Positions 12,736-24,820 of a DNA stretch of 64,000 nucleotides are shown in pieces. Numbering within the stretch: the first letter of the stretch is position 1; each line of letters begins with the position of its first letter. Under the pieces are notes generated by a model that was given only the letters and a program-made list of their open reading frames with translations, was not told the DNA's origin and ran no database searches. Both the position numbers and the translations under genes were made by a program. The stretch is from positions 99,443,584-99,507,583 of the forward strand of contig NW_025335268.1 in NCBI RefSeq assembly GCF_004798865.1, in the 5' to 3' direction. Source of the DNA: Varanus komodoensis (lineage: Eukaryota > Chordata > Lepidosauria > Squamata > Varanidae).

Positions 12736-13592
12736 TTATCTGTCACTGCGGGCTCTACTGGCAGGGAGGTGGTGATGATCGCAGGCTGAGGGTTATAAGG
12801 TGATGAAACTCTTCCTTGTTCCAGTTCCCACTTGTGAGTTTTGAGGAAATATTCATTCCCTGATTTTGCTGTGGTACCATATGTTGTGCCAGACTGTAGA
12901 GATTAACTTTTCTAAAGCAAATTAATCCCATGTCTATCTCTTTAATGTTTGTAATCCTATGTATACTAGCTCAAAGGTAAATCCTGCTCTGATCAATGGG
13001 ATTTCTTCCCATGCAGGTGCGTTTAGGATTACAACTGGGGGAAGCAACCCCCTCCCCTCACAGCTTGTATGGAAAGAGCTGCACCTCTTGCTCTGTATTT
13101 CCTGAACAACTTTGAGAAATGGGGCGGGAAAGGGGGCATTTGGTGGGCAGAGAGGGGAGCAGAATCAATTGGTCAGGATAAAAATTACCCAGAAGCTTCT
13201 TCAGCACCCTTCCCTCCCACTCTGAAAAGTTTTCCCTAGATAGGCAAAAAAAAGCCCGTCTAATGAAAACACAGGGTAGAATGATAGGGAAGCAGAGGTT
13301 GCCTCCTCTTGCCTTTCATTGGATGACTATAAGTCTCTGAGTTTGGTAGTGTATGGTCATCATGACAGGATGGCCTCCTTAAGGTGAAATTCCATACCCA
13401 TGCAGCTGGGTATAAGCCCCATTGAACTCAGTGGGTGCTACTTCTGAGCAAGCATGTAAAGGTTTCTGCTGATTTGTCCTAAGAAGGTGTCACACATCCC
13501 TTGCCTGTGGAATTTTGCTTGCTTCTTGTTATATGCTTCTTCAGCAGCACAGTACACCACAATTTTGGCATCTCTTCATAGTGCAAATCAAG

Positions 13593-13725
13593 CGTAGGCA
13601 ACTTGCGGTAGTCCAGATATGCCAGAATTTGGCCCACATCATTCTTAGCTAGCATATCCAATTGTGAAGAATCATGGGAATTGTGGGCCACAACTTCTAG
13701 AGGGCTTCAAGTTCTGTTCAGCCAT
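13593..13725. repeat. Fold-back dispersed repeat
   Basis: Left arm 'gtaggcaacttgcggtagtc' and right arm 'atcatgggaattgtgggcca', 'caacttctagagggcttcaa' flank a short centre. Diverged copy of the fold-back family. Confidence 0.45.
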
Positions 13726-13913
13726 ACTGTAAATAATGCTAATGAGATACAGTACTAGATGTAAACTCTAGCATCCTGCCTCAGACAAAAAGATTTAATG
13801 TGGATATCATCCTGAGAAGTAATAAAGCCATGTGAGTATCTTCCTAATATTCCACAAAAGTAGAGCACAGGGCCTTTAGTTTATTCCATTCTGACTTCAT
13901 AAAAATAGAACAA

Positions 13914-13932
13914 AGAATAATAATAATAATAA
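13914..13932. repeat. (AAT)n microsatellite
   Basis: Six consecutive AAT/ATA triplets. Confidence 0.9.
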
Positions 13933-14309
13933 GACCCACTGTATTGGAGAGTCTTTAAACTTAATATCCAAAAGAGAATTGGAAGAAAATTAAAGTTTAT
14001 GTGAATCCCTTGCAGCTACTTTTCTGGATCTAACTGCTAACATAGCCAGCACTGTTGCTCCTGCTATTTCCTCTGAGGAGATGGTTTACTGATCTCAATT
14101 AAAGCTACTGCAGGAGATGGAGGAACATGAGGTAGTTTTGGACTCTGAAAATCGCTTTCTGTACAGGGGAATTTAAGAGATAGTATTGTAGCATCTCTAC
14201 TGTATAAAAAGTACTGGGACTGTGGAACCCTTCTGACATGTGGCATGGACTTAGATGGTATTTTAATGTTTAAAGGGTGGGGCTGGAAAATGGGAGGAGA
14301 TATTTCCAT

Positions 14310-14500
14310 GACTGTATAGGGCAAGGAGGGCAACATTTGTGGGCCACCTGTGCCACCTGCTATCCTATTTTACCATGGTAATAAAGCCTACAAAAAGTCT
14401 GAAAACAACCAACCAGTTGGTGATACAGGAAAGGGTGGGCCACCTGGAGGGCCAGACTGAGATCCTAGGTAGGCCAAATTTGGCTCCACTGAATGTGTCT
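14310..14500. mobile_element. hAT (Charlie-like) non-autonomous DNA transposon, degraded
   Basis: The segment opens with 'ggagggcaacatttgtgggc' and closes with 'ggagggccagactgagatcc' and 'gtaggccaaatttggct', which resemble the two ends of Charlie-like hAT elements (ends of the type CAGGGGTGGGCAAC and its complement). No transposase frame. Edges and target duplication are not clear, so this is tentative. Confidence 0.4.
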
Positions 14501-17225
14501 TACCAACTGAGGCAGGAGAGAACATGAGCCACCTCGGATTGCTTTTCTGACATCACACTGCATCACACTCTTCTCCTCTCTCAAGCACTTGATTGTGCTG
14601 CATTATATCCTGCTTCCCTGCTTCTTCTTACCACGGCTGTAGCTACATCAACTCTTCTGAAAGCCGGTCTCTCATAAGAGGCCTAAAGCTCCTGCAAGGA
14701 TCCTACCACTTCTGTCTATACCTTGGCAAGCTGGAGGTGCATGGCAAGGGAAACGGTGGGAGGCTCCTACAAAAGATCCTCACAAATGATGCTCTCACTA
14801 TGATAATGCCATGGCAGGAGAATAACTTTCTAGAGCACCTGCTGGGGTGGCAGGATGGCAGCTGTGGGGCTCTTTATGAGAGTGGGGGGGGGACAGTGTA
14901 GTTTGCTGCTTCTCGTGCTCAGCTACCTGTAAAAAGGTTCCTCACCTGCTTCATGAGAAGTCAAGCACCAATATAGTCCAACACTCTGGACTATAGCAGT
15001 GCTTGGAAGGTGCTACCTGCCAAGTCTTCATGCAAGAGAAGCTCAGCAGCAGTAGGTAGGTAAGTAGTATGGGCTAGGAAGGAGAGATGCCAGAGGCTGT
15101 GGAATCCAGTTTGTGGATGGAGGGGTAGCCTGCCAGCTCAACTGAAATGTAATCAGAGAAAAGATGGATAGTCAGCCAGGAGAGACTGAGAAGGGCTGTG
15201 TGTGGGATATGCAAGCTTCCTCTCTCTCTCCTCTCTCTCTCTCTCTGATTCATGTCCTCACCCAGAGAGGTGAATGTGATAGGAAAGGCTGTCCCATTGC
15301 CATGCCCCATTAAGTTCCCTTCCTTACCCAGATCAGAGAGGGAATGACTGCATCAACATCTTTCATGCTCTTCTGCCTTTCCAACATTATTTTGGACCAT
15401 CTGTGAGTGTGTGGCTGTCACTTCAAGATGTACTACTATTCTGTTGCCAAAACCAACTAGTTATGATTCTAAACTGCAGGTTGTGTAAACCTTACATTTC
15501 TTGTTTGTTTTCAGAGAGAAAAAAAATGCAATGTTGAATTAAGCTCTGTACATTCAGTTAGTGAATACTTCAGTAAAGAAATGCTTTACAATTGAAGCAT
15601 CATGCTGACAGAAACTTTTGTCTATGAGAGCCCTTGCTGTTCTTGTGTCAGAAATGAGAATTGAAGGTCTGAGTCATCTTCAAAGTTATTTTTTTAAAAC
15701 ATTCTGTTAAAGAAACTATCTCAATGTTTCTTTGACTCAGGGTGAGAAAAACATTTTCAGATTAACTGTTATTGAAAATGTTTGCTTTGCTTCCCTCTGA
15801 TAAAGTTTTTTAAAAATAATGTTTAGGATTTTTGTTTAGATACCTTTTAGCTTGAAAAATTCAAAATCTTGCAAACTCAATATGATTTTTTTTCAGAAAT
15901 CTCTTTTAAAACATTGATTTTGGGAAAATATTCTGTTAACAATATCCAATATTTACGCAAAAATACTTATTACGGATTCAGTGATTTTTAATTGAATGGC
16001 TCCCCTATAAAACTAAAGGTATGGGGACTTCAGAATTTCTCATCACAAATTACAACAATGTTACAAATTAGAATGCTACATTTTGTTCCTCAAGTTTGTC
16101 TTGAGATGGCCAGAAATCAAACATTTCTCCCAATATACTCATCATTTATAAGAAATAATCTTTTTAGAACTGTGTTCAAATGTTCTCTATAAATTCTCTA
16201 ACCCATTTTTATGCAGATAAATTGAGAGGATAATTTTAGTGGATTTAGAGAATTTCACCAAAAGGAGAAATTCTCAAATGGTTTCTAACAAGTGTGTTCA
16301 TGATTGTGAGGGGACATAGCATAGCTTTTTTCCTTCATCCTTCCTTCCTTTTCCTAAGGGATTTTGTTTTTTGCAAGCAGCAACACCATCTATTGATGTC
16401 AGACTAGCCCCCGTTTGTAGGTGTGCTGAGGGGGAAAAATGTTATATCTGGCTCCCAGGAATAGCTGGCACAAGTACTGTGCCAAAATCCACCTTCTAAT
16501 TTCCTGGATGCTCTTGCATGTCAGAGCTTTCAATTTTTCCACTTCATTACTGGGCCATTTTATAATCTAATTTGAACTTATTTTGGGAGGTTCTGAGCAT
16601 GAGAAGTGGCTGAGGGAGCCGTCTCTCTCTTTTCTGTCTATTGTACAATCCTCCACTGCTCTGCAGCCTCCAGGCTGCCTGTACGTCTCAATCTGAAAAA
16701 TCCTATGGGAAGAATTACTTCATGGTGTCTTGAATTGAAGGGTAGGCAGCCTGGGAGGCTACAGGCAGTAAGAAACAGGATAAACAGTGAAAGTTGGGAC
16801 ACTTACACTCCTCAGCATAAGTTAAACACAAATAAGAGAAACAGACAAGTACTAAATCCAACCCCATGAGAATGTTTCCAACATTTTCTTCACTTTTGAA
16901 TTGATTTTTCAAAAGCAATTTATTGCCTATCAAATTGAATGAGAATGGTTGGGTAAAATGTGGAAACTGTCAGTGCACAACTACAATATTTATGTCTGAA
17001 TTATAATGCTGCTTTGGTTAGATTATGTTTGGTGAGATGCTGGAGAAGCTTGCTCAAATTAGGCTCAGAGATAAGCTCCACAGGGTACCAACCTTCTGAA
17101 TTCAGAGGAAAACTGGCATCCAACAAAGGGTGAGAGAAGCTTTCCCTCAAATATTTAGTTTGGTTCATGAGAAAGGAGGAGCTGAGGCAACACGGAGATC
17201 CCTCCTATCCCAGCAGAGCCTTGCT
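14501..17225. other. No gene recognised; AT-rich tract at 15440-16310
   Basis: Contains a (CT)n run at 15218-15247. From 15440 to 16310 the sequence is strongly AT-rich, with several ATTTTTAAAA-type runs, no recognised repeat and no usable reading frame. Confidence 0.4.
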
Positions 17226-17540
17226 CATTTATTTATTGTTTGTTTGTTTATTTCATTGCACTTCGATGCAGCCCCATAACCTGAGGGTGTTCTGGGCAGC
17301 TTACAAGATGCTAAAGTAGCATATAGAAATACAGTCAATGAAATAGATAAACAATGAAATCAATAAAATGTTATACACAGTGATACAGAATAAAAGATAA
17401 TAAAGGGTCATGCTCAAAACACTAGCCAAATACTACCAAATAATTAAAAATTCAATCATTTAAATTGTCCTTCCCATCCCCTGGAATGCACCATCTTCCA
17501 CACTTCGAAAGAACCCTGCTGGCTGTGAGAGTTGAGGGAA
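17226..17540 (-). mobile_element. L2-like LINE 3' tail
   Basis: Read on the minus strand, the segment ends 'cttgtaagctgcccagaaca', then 'ggttatggggctgcat', then an AAAC/AAAT-rich tail, the 3' signature of squamate L2-like LINEs (compare 'gtaagccgccccgaggcttc' at 29859). Only 3' UTR is present. It lies tail-out beside the plus-strand L2 copy that begins at 17752. Confidence 0.6.
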
Positions 17541-17751
17541 GGTGTTCTTAATTTCGAGCTTCAGCTCCAACCTTGGAGAGTTTTTCTGAGGTAGGAAATG
17601 GACTTTCACATTTTCCTCTGGCCATTTAGACAGTGTCTAGCAACCCTCGGAATGTATCCAAAACTTTGTAAAGCTTTTCTCAAATAAATGTTTTGATGTA
17701 CAGCTTTACTGGCCCTAACATTCAGATTTTGGGATAAAAGTTAGGCTTATT

Positions 17752-18981
17752 AGGTGTCCCTGATGGTTCTCCTGGACCTCTCAGCAGCTTTTGATACCAT
17801 CGACCATGGTATTCTTCTGGATAGGCTATTGGGATTGGGTGTAGGGGGCACTGCTTTGCAGTGGTTCTGCTCCTATCTCAATGGCCGATTCCAGAAGGTG
17901 GTGCTGGGGAACTATGGCTCTGTGGCCTGGCAGCTATGCCACGGAGTTCGGCAGGGATCCATTTTGTCCCCCTTGCTATTCAACATCTACATGAAACCGC
18001 TGGGAGAGGTCATCAGGAGGTTTGGGCTGCGGAATCATCAGTACGCTGTACTGAACCGGTGCCTGGCCGAGGTAATGGGCTGGAAGAGGGCCAATAAACT
18101 GACAAGATGGAGGTCCTGTTGGTGGGTGGTTTGGACTCAAGCATGGGGGACCTGGACCTTGTCCTGAATGGGGCTGCACTCCCTCTGAAGGACAGGGTCC
18201 ACAGCTTGGGAGTGCTCCTAGACCCAAAGCTGACTTTGGAAGCTCAAGTATTGGCGGTGGCGAGGAGCGCTTTCCATCAGCATCGGCTGATCCATCAGCT
18301 ACGTCCCTACCTGGAGGACGACTGCCTGGCAACAGTGACACATGCATTGGTAACTTCCCGATTAGACTTCTGTAACGCGCTCTATGTGGGGCTGCCCCTG
18401 AAGACGGTCCGGATACTTCAGATGGAGCAAAATAGAGCTGCCAGGTTGCTGATGGGGACTGGGCGTTGTTCTCATATAACCCCAGTCCTTCATCAGCTTT
18501 ATTGGCTCCTCATTGAAGTCCATGCCCAATTCAAGGTGCTGGTGCTTACCTATAAAGCCCTAAATGGCTTGGGACCTGGGTACCTGAAGGAGCGACTATG
18601 TCCATACTTGCCCTCCCTCCCTCTATGATCGGCGGCAGAGGCCCTTCTCCAGGAACCCTCCGTGAAGGACATTAGGAGGGTGAGTAACCGGAGGAGGGCC
18701 TTCTCTGCGGTGGCGCCCCACCTATGGAATGCGCTCCCCAGAGAGGTCCGCCTGGTGCCATCATTATTTGCTTTTCGGTGCCAGGCCAAGATCTTTTTAT
18801 TTAAATGTTATTTTAATTAACTGTGAAATTATTTATTGCTTTTATTTATTGCCTGGATGTATCCAATCTTTATATTTTTATATTTTTGTACATTGTTATT
18901 TGTTGGAAGCCACCCCGAGGCTTATGCAAATGGGGTGGCATACAAGCATTCCAAATAAATAAATAAAATAAATAAATAAAT
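17752..18981 (+). mobile_element. L2-type LINE, 5'-truncated, RT core deleted
   Basis: The translation starts inside the reverse transcriptase: [20 protein letters not shown], then [20 protein letters not shown], matching L2-clade RT. Where H-QYADDTQ is expected the frame runs HQYA and then jumps to [12 protein letters not shown], so the second aspartate box of the active site is deleted. Other frames continue with the RT thumb region (LVTSRLDFCNALYVGLPL, NGLGPGYLKERL) to about 18628, and further with the C-terminal RRRAFSAVAP-type block at 18690-18720. The element ends with 'ccaccccgaggct' and an (AAAT)n tail at 18953-18981. More diverged than the L2 copy at 29049. Non-functional. Confidence 0.9.
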
Positions 18982-20544
18982 ATTACTGAAGCAGTCCATC
19001 ATGAATGGGGAAAAGCTCCAATCTCTACTTTTGTATGCATATAAATATCTAGAAGGAGATTCTAGAATTTAAAACAGGTGAGTTACGTTCACCTAATACT
19101 TGAAGTAATATGAAAGTGATGTGCAAATTTGTAACTAAGACAATGATTAATCAAGGTGATTAATCAAAAACACCATTAATCAATATTAAACAGATTGATA
19201 GTTTGGATTCTGAACTTTAGAGAAGATTTTGAAACAAGAGTGAGAATTTGAGGATTGGGAGCATACCATGTATATATACATAAGAGTCATGAGAATCTAT
19301 GACCTCCAGCAAGCTCTCAGTATGTTTGTGTAGCAAATAGCTGGAATGGATTTAAAGGTGGTATGATATGGGCAGTTTTATTTCCAATTCCTTTCCTAAT
19401 TATGTCTTACCAGTAGTTTTCCTTTTTCCAGCATCCATGCCATGTGTTTGTATCTTCATCAAACTGTCCACTAAGCTCCAATATTCCTTCCCTGGTTCAT
19501 ATTCCTTAGCTCAGAATCCATCGGCTTATACTTGAAGTTGGAATTTTCTGTTCCAAGATGCATTACTTACACTTGCTTGTATTGAACCACATGTGCTACT
19601 TAATGTATGCAGTTTGTGTTTCTCTAATTTGAGAGCTGATGGATGGATAGGCTATGCAAGTTGGGGGTTATGGCAGTTGTAGTCCAATATACCTGCAGGG
19701 CACCATCTTTGGGAAGGGTGGTGAAAGGCCATTGAGTGAAAGGAAGATTTTATTCAAACCACCCCCCGATTATGATCAATGTTACATGATTACAACATAG
19801 GTAATGTTGTGAAGCTAGTTAATGATGAAGAATCACTCAGTCATTTCCAGAAATGAATGGTCTTTGGAAGAATGATCTTCAAAGCATTTCTCTAATCAAA
19901 GGTGCTATATAGATTGTCAGTAGGGTATTTGTACCAGTTGCCTTTCAAAGCATCAGCTATAATACAAACCTGTCCAAATAGATTACACCCACACTTTAAT
20001 TGAATTGTGGTTATTGAATCTGTTGTTTCATTGTGTTGATTAATGTTTTCTGCTATAATTGTAAGCTTCATCAAGGAGTATTTTAGTCAAGCTGTACAGT
20101 AGTGGATGATGAAGTGTGAGTTGTATTTTATAAATACTACGTGGTATAATTCTCTTTATCTCTTTATCAAGAGGTATCTAAAGTGCCTTTTGAGCTACAT
20201 GCAGAGAATGCGTCTGTGCAGTGGGCAGTGCTGCTCTTGTAAGTTTTCAAATATAGCCATGCTATTTACTAAAGTATAATTATCATCCTTAATTTTTAAT
20301 GAAGTCGTTGTTATTGCTTTACACTTTAGCCTGACCTTTTAAAAGCCACCCCTACCAGGCAGCTGATGTGTGCTCGTCTGTTTGCCCATTACGTGAATAA
20401 GTCATTCAGTTCAGCCATCTCTACCATGGAATATACATGCTGATTATTATTTTTTTCTTTTTGCAACACTGGCACTTAACCACAGTGACCTGCACACTCA
20501 GGAGGAAGATGTAGTTGGGGTTTAAACAGGCATGGGTCGTTGCA
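18982..20544. other. No gene recognised; partial fold-back repeat; possible conserved tract at 20250-20480
   Basis: A half copy of the fold-back repeat lies at 19650-19722 ('ggcagttgtagtccaatata', then 'gcagggcaccatctttgg'). The segment 20250-20480 is free of recognised repeats, with AT-rich homeodomain-type words ('cttaatttttaatgaag') and E-box-like words, of the kind often seen in conserved non-coding elements. Confidence 0.4.
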
Positions 20545-20985
20545 GAGGGGAAGGGGGCGGTTTCACTAGGGATGATAGTAATTGTATAAAGCAGATGTTT
20601 GAACAGCTTGCCCTCCTTTCAAGAGAGCTAGTGTTTCTTCAGGCCCAGATTCCCATCTTTTGCATACTAGCTCACCCGAATGAGCACATGATAATTTTTT
20701 CATTTGTTGATCTATTGATCTGGTTTCCCCTAAATTGTTTCAGGGGTAGAAATTAGATTGTATTTGTGACCTACATTTGGAGGAAATATTTCCTTCTTGG
20801 CTGAAATAGTATTAGCAAAAGAAATCTGTATTTGCAGGTCGTTTACCTTCAGCCAAGTACAATCCTGACTTCCATTTCTTAACATAGAGCATGGGTAGGG
20901 AATCTCTTTCAGCCTGATGGTGAAATTCAGTTTTGGAGGAACTATCGGGAGCTGCATGGGATGGACCAGAATAAAAATGGTTGCA
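20545..20985. repeat. Unnamed dispersed repeat, copy A
   Basis: Aligns by eye over its length with 27541-27985 in the same orientation. Shared words in the same order include 'ttttgcatactagct', 'gagcacatg', 'tttgttga', 'cctctaaattg'/'ccctaaattg', 'catttt/tgga', 'gaatctctttcagc' and 'ttcagttttggag'. Copies are clearly diverged. Its right part (from about 20890) has the sequence of a Charlie-like hAT end. Confidence 0.75.
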
Positions 20986-21218
20986 GCCAAAATACAAAAA
21001 ATCAGCTTATTGTAGCTTAACGTTCTTACTGCCAGGAAGTAAACCTTCAGAGAGACATTTCAACCTTTAGATTAGGGGAGGGACTGCACAAAATATGGGA
21101 AACCATTGAACAGGGGTGGTTGGGGGGAAGTGGAGGGGACAAAGGCAGCAGCATAGCCACCTGAAGAATCCTGGAGGGCCAGTTTAGCCCCTGAGCCGCA
21201 GTTCTGCACCCCGGCTTA
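20890..21218. mobile_element. hAT (Charlie-like) non-autonomous element
   Basis: The left end 'catgggtagggaatctcttt' and the right end 'ccgcagttctgcaccccgg' are inverted versions of each other in the style of Charlie ends (CAGGGGTGGGGAAC...), about 330 bp apart. The interior includes 'ctggagggccagtttagccc', also typical. No transposase frame and no clear 8 bp target duplication. Because copy B at 27.5 kb shares sequence both left of and inside this end, the relation of the hAT part to the larger repeat is unresolved. Confidence 0.5.
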
Positions 21219-21341
21219 GAACAATCACCATCTTGAACTAAGCTTCCCTTCCATCATCTGATCAGTATTTATTTGCTTTTAATGCATAAAGAATTCTAGA
21301 GGACTCTTCATTCACATGGATGCAAGGACAGTATACAATGG

Positions 21342-21763
21342 TGTGACTCGAATTGTTGTTGTTGTTGTTAGTCACGAAGTCGTGTCTGACCCATCATGAT
21401 CCCATGGACAACACTCCTCCAGGCCTTCCTGTCCTCTACCATGCCCTGGAGTCCACTCAAGCTCACACCAACTGCTTCAGTGACTCCATCTAGCCACCTC
21501 ATCCTCTGCCGTCCCCTCCTTCTTTTGCCATCTATTGTTCCCAACATTAGGCTCTTCTCCAGGGAGTCCTTCCTTCTCATTAGGTGGCCAAAGTATTTGA
21601 GTTTCATCTTCATGATCTGGCCTCCTAAAGAGCAGTCAGGGTTGATCTCTTCTAAGACTGACCGGTTTGATCGCCTTGCGGTCCAAGGGACTCACAGGAG
21701 TCTCCTCCAGCACCACAGTTCAAAGGCCTCAATCCTTTTGCGCTCAGCCTTGTGACTAGAATT
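21342..21763 (-). mobile_element. RTE/BovB LINE 3' end with target-site duplication
   Basis: Minus-strand translation gives the BovB C-terminus: MKLKYFGHLMRRKDSLEKSL, then GKRRRGRQRMRWLDG, then DRKAWRSVVHG. The element's 3' end on the minus strand carries repeated CAA triplets (plus-strand 'gttgttgttgttgttag' at 21355). Flanks 21342-21354 (tgtgactcgaatt) and 21751-21763 (tgtgactagaatt) match at 12 of 13 positions, a target-site duplication, so the inserted body is 21355-21750. 5'-truncated to the last part of ORF and the 3' UTR; one long open frame survives, suggesting a fairly recent insertion. Confidence 0.92.
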
Positions 21764-22494
21764 AGTAAGTCTCATTGTTATCCATAGGAAATAGAAGGAG
21801 CAAGGCAGCATTTCCCAAATGATGCCTCTGTTTGGCAGCTGGTGAATTTTAAGTGGAAGAGAATATCATAATTACAATATAGCCAATGAGAAAAGTTCCT
21901 TCACAAGGTCCTGCCACTTTAGTGCCCAGGAAGTATTACAACAAGTGTTCATAGCTGAAAACTTGTTCACAGCTGAAACACTGGATCCTGAATAAAGGTT
22001 TTCCCTCTTGTAATTTTCAGAGATTCAAATCTCCCAGTGAAGCAGGAAATAAAGCAGCACATCCTGGTTCTTTTCTCCCCTTGGCCCAGTTTCCCACCAC
22101 CTTCCTCACCTGCTCTGAGGAGCAATCTTCAAGTGTGCTACGTAGCAGCTATAGCTGTGGCAAATGGGTGGGGAGCACTGAGGTCACTTTTTCTCCCAAT
22201 GAATCAAGAGATGTTAAGGTTATGCATTTGTGCCTGGATTGTCAGGTGCACCCTAGCCCCTAGACTACCTCAGTTAGCATCTCCTCAGACTCTGACCCTC
22301 AGTCAGGGCTATCTGCTTGTTTAGTCTTCTGCAGCCTGAGTTCACCAAGCAGAAATGGAATTTACCAAGAACTGCTTGAGGAAGAGGAAGAACCACCAGG
22401 TTTGAACCAGGCATCCCCAACAGGGGGTTGATCTCCAAGAGGTTTCCAGCAGAGAATGAAAAGGTGGAATCCAAAGGTGTTACAGTGTCGTGGC
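21764..22494. other. No gene recognised
   Basis: No recognised repeat or gene. A 95-codon plus frame at 22037-22324 has no domain I recognise. Confidence 0.4.
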
Positions 22495-22606
22495 CTTTCC
22501 CATTGGATGACAGCTCCCATCACCCTGAGGCAGTGTGGGAAGGTGGCTGGGGATGATGAGAACTGTGGGACAATACACCCAGAGTGTGCCTAGTTGGGGC
22601 AGGCTG
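22495..22606. repeat. Fold-back dispersed repeat
   Basis: Left arm 'cctttcccattggatgacag', 'ctcccatcaccct'; right arm 'ggatgatgagaactgtggga' and 'agttggggcaggctgg'. Diverged arms of the fold-back family. Confidence 0.5.
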
Positions 22607-23917
22607 GAATATGCTATCACAGATGCTGGTTCTTTAAATCCTAGGTTTGCATGAATAAGTAAACTTCATCGTTAACCATAAATGGAAATATATTTGTACC
22701 TGACAGCATAAATTCAGTTAAATGAAACGTAGGATTCAAGGTATAGACGGACTTTGGTTCTGAAAATGAACTCTACCTTAATAGGAGTCCCTTTGTACTG
22801 GAAGGCAGCACTGTACAATATTTTGGAACAGAACATTAGCATTAATGCATATCATCAAGAAGCAACAAATTAGGCTGGTGTACTGTATAATGACGAGGAT
22901 GAGAGATGGAAAAGGGTTGGTTGTGGGAATGCAAGAAGTGGGGGCAGGCAGGGAGAATGCATCGTGCTGGAGGAAGCAATCTTTCCCCCTCAGGAGCGAT
23001 TTGAGAGACAAATCTTATTGCAGGGCACCACTCTTGGCAGAATAGCTTCTCTTGCTCTATTGACCTGTCTGGTCTTTCTGCCATATCCAATCAGTAACAT
23101 TGTTCTCTGAATGCTTACATAGTTTGCTATTTCTCATCCCCCCCCCACAATACCCCCATCCTTGCTCCTCTTTGCCATGGTCACTGTAAACAGTCTCAAA
23201 CTCTCCATTGTAATAACGTGCAATAAATCCAAGCAGGAAACCATTTTATAGCCTTAGATAGTTTGTAGATAAAAGGACCCTAAGTTTGCTGAGTGAAGGA
23301 GCAAACAGCTTTCAGAGCTCACAAGCTTTTGTGCTCTTTGGTCTGCCAGGCGGACTTTCATTATGACAAAGTAGCATTTATGTTGCTCCAAAAAGTGTTG
23401 GTGTTTTATTTGTCTCTCTCCCTCCCCCCCGCCCCCCTTAGCCTGAGGTATTGCTTGTTAGAAATTTAATTTGCCAGATTTCAAATTAGGTGTTAATTCT
23501 ACCTTTAATCAATCATGATGTAACATCCTTAAACATTTCCTGCAATTTTCTCACATTATCCTTCAAGCTATGTCTTATGTGAAATGGGATTATGCAAAAT
23601 AAGTTGAGGAATAAGTAAATAAAAGATTTCATGAACATCTGACAAAACTGTTCACACTTGTGGTGACAGACTTTCAAACCATGCCTTCCTTCAGATTTGT
23701 ATCACACCTTTTTGGATGATCAGTAAAGCGATGATTGGAAGTTCAGATTTTAACCTTGGTCTGCCAATTGTCATTTCTACTGTGAAATATTCACAAGACT
23801 TGCCTTTGCTTTCTTCGGACCACTGGTAAGCACTAGTTGCACTTCTGAGCAGTGTTTTGCAATATTTTCCTCTTCCTTTCAAGGAATAGATGAAGTATGA
23901 GCTGCATTCTCTAAATC
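22607..23917. other. No gene recognised; possible conserved tract at 23440-23690
   Basis: No recognised repeat. The stretch 23440-23690 is AT-rich and contains ATTTAATTTG, CTTTAATCAATCATGATG and similar words suggestive of homeodomain or Pbx-type binding sequence. Function is not shown by sequence alone. Confidence 0.35.
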
Positions 23918-23990
23918 ATCCTTCCCCAGCATGATGCCTTCCAGATGGGTTGGGCTGCAGCTCCTACACCTGCCATCAGCAATGGTGGTG
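23918..23990. repeat. Fold-back dispersed repeat, left half
   Basis: 'ccttccccagcatgatgcct' followed by 'ccagatgggttgggctgcag' and 'ctcctacacctgccatcagc', the left arm and centre of the family; the right arm is missing or unrecognisable. Confidence 0.5.
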
Positions 23991-24775
23991 CAGTGTAGAA
24001 AGGGAGGCAATTAATTCCCAAATTTTCAAATGGACAAGAGGATCCTTCTCTACCAATAGGGAGGCACCTATGACTTGTCCTGTTGGGCAAGCAGACAGCC
24101 TGCGCATTGACTTGTTGTGAATCCACAACACGTCTGTGCTCTGTCAGCAATAAAGTCACACAGGGTACTATTGATATCAACAAGCATGCCAGCTTTAAAA
24201 AAAAGGAAAGTGGCTGATCTTAGCTGGCATAATCAGAGACACCAATAATTATTTTCAGACTTTTTAGAGTCTCCTGAGCGAATACGTGATGTGAGTTACC
24301 TCCTTTCCTATTTAACTGAATAGGAAGTTGCCATTTACACACAGGAGCATGCATGCACCAAACGTATCCGTCGCTGTTTTGAAAATAGCGCTGAGGTGGG
24401 TGTGAGTCTTGCTGGAGTTTGAACTTTCCCTTTGCTTATGTGGTATTCACCTGGGTAATCTAAATTCTCTCCGTGTCTCTCTCTCATTCTCTCTCCCCCC
24501 CGTACACCCCTCTGCCTTGGATTAGCGGGGACATGGCCATTATTAAACTAGACAGGAGTGTCCCCAGGAATGCCAAGTTCCCTCCACATTGACTAATGGA
24601 GATGGGTTGAGTGCCGAGTCACATTATTATTAGAATTATGAATTATTTAAGAAGACAGTGCACATCATTAGCATGTCATTCATCACACCAGGGTTTGAAC
24701 GCTATATTAACCTCCTGCATAGTACTATTTGCTTGTGAGGATGGGCTGAGGGAATGGGGAATGGCCCTGCTTCAG
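23991..24775. other. No gene recognised; possible conserved tract at 24230-24720
   Basis: No recognised repeat. The 24530-24720 part ('attattagaattatgaatta', 'catcattagcatgtcattca') has dense ATTA-type words and little sign of repeat origin. Confidence 0.35.
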
Positions 24776-24820
24776 GACACACACACACACACTCACACAC
24801 CCACCCACCCACCCACCCCA
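24776..24820. repeat. (CA)n-(CCCA)n microsatellite
   Basis: A CA run passes into five CCAC/ACCC units. Confidence 0.95.

Noticed and set aside
17976-18347. 123-codon minus-strand frame
   Set aside because: Shadow of the plus-strand L2 reverse transcriptase.
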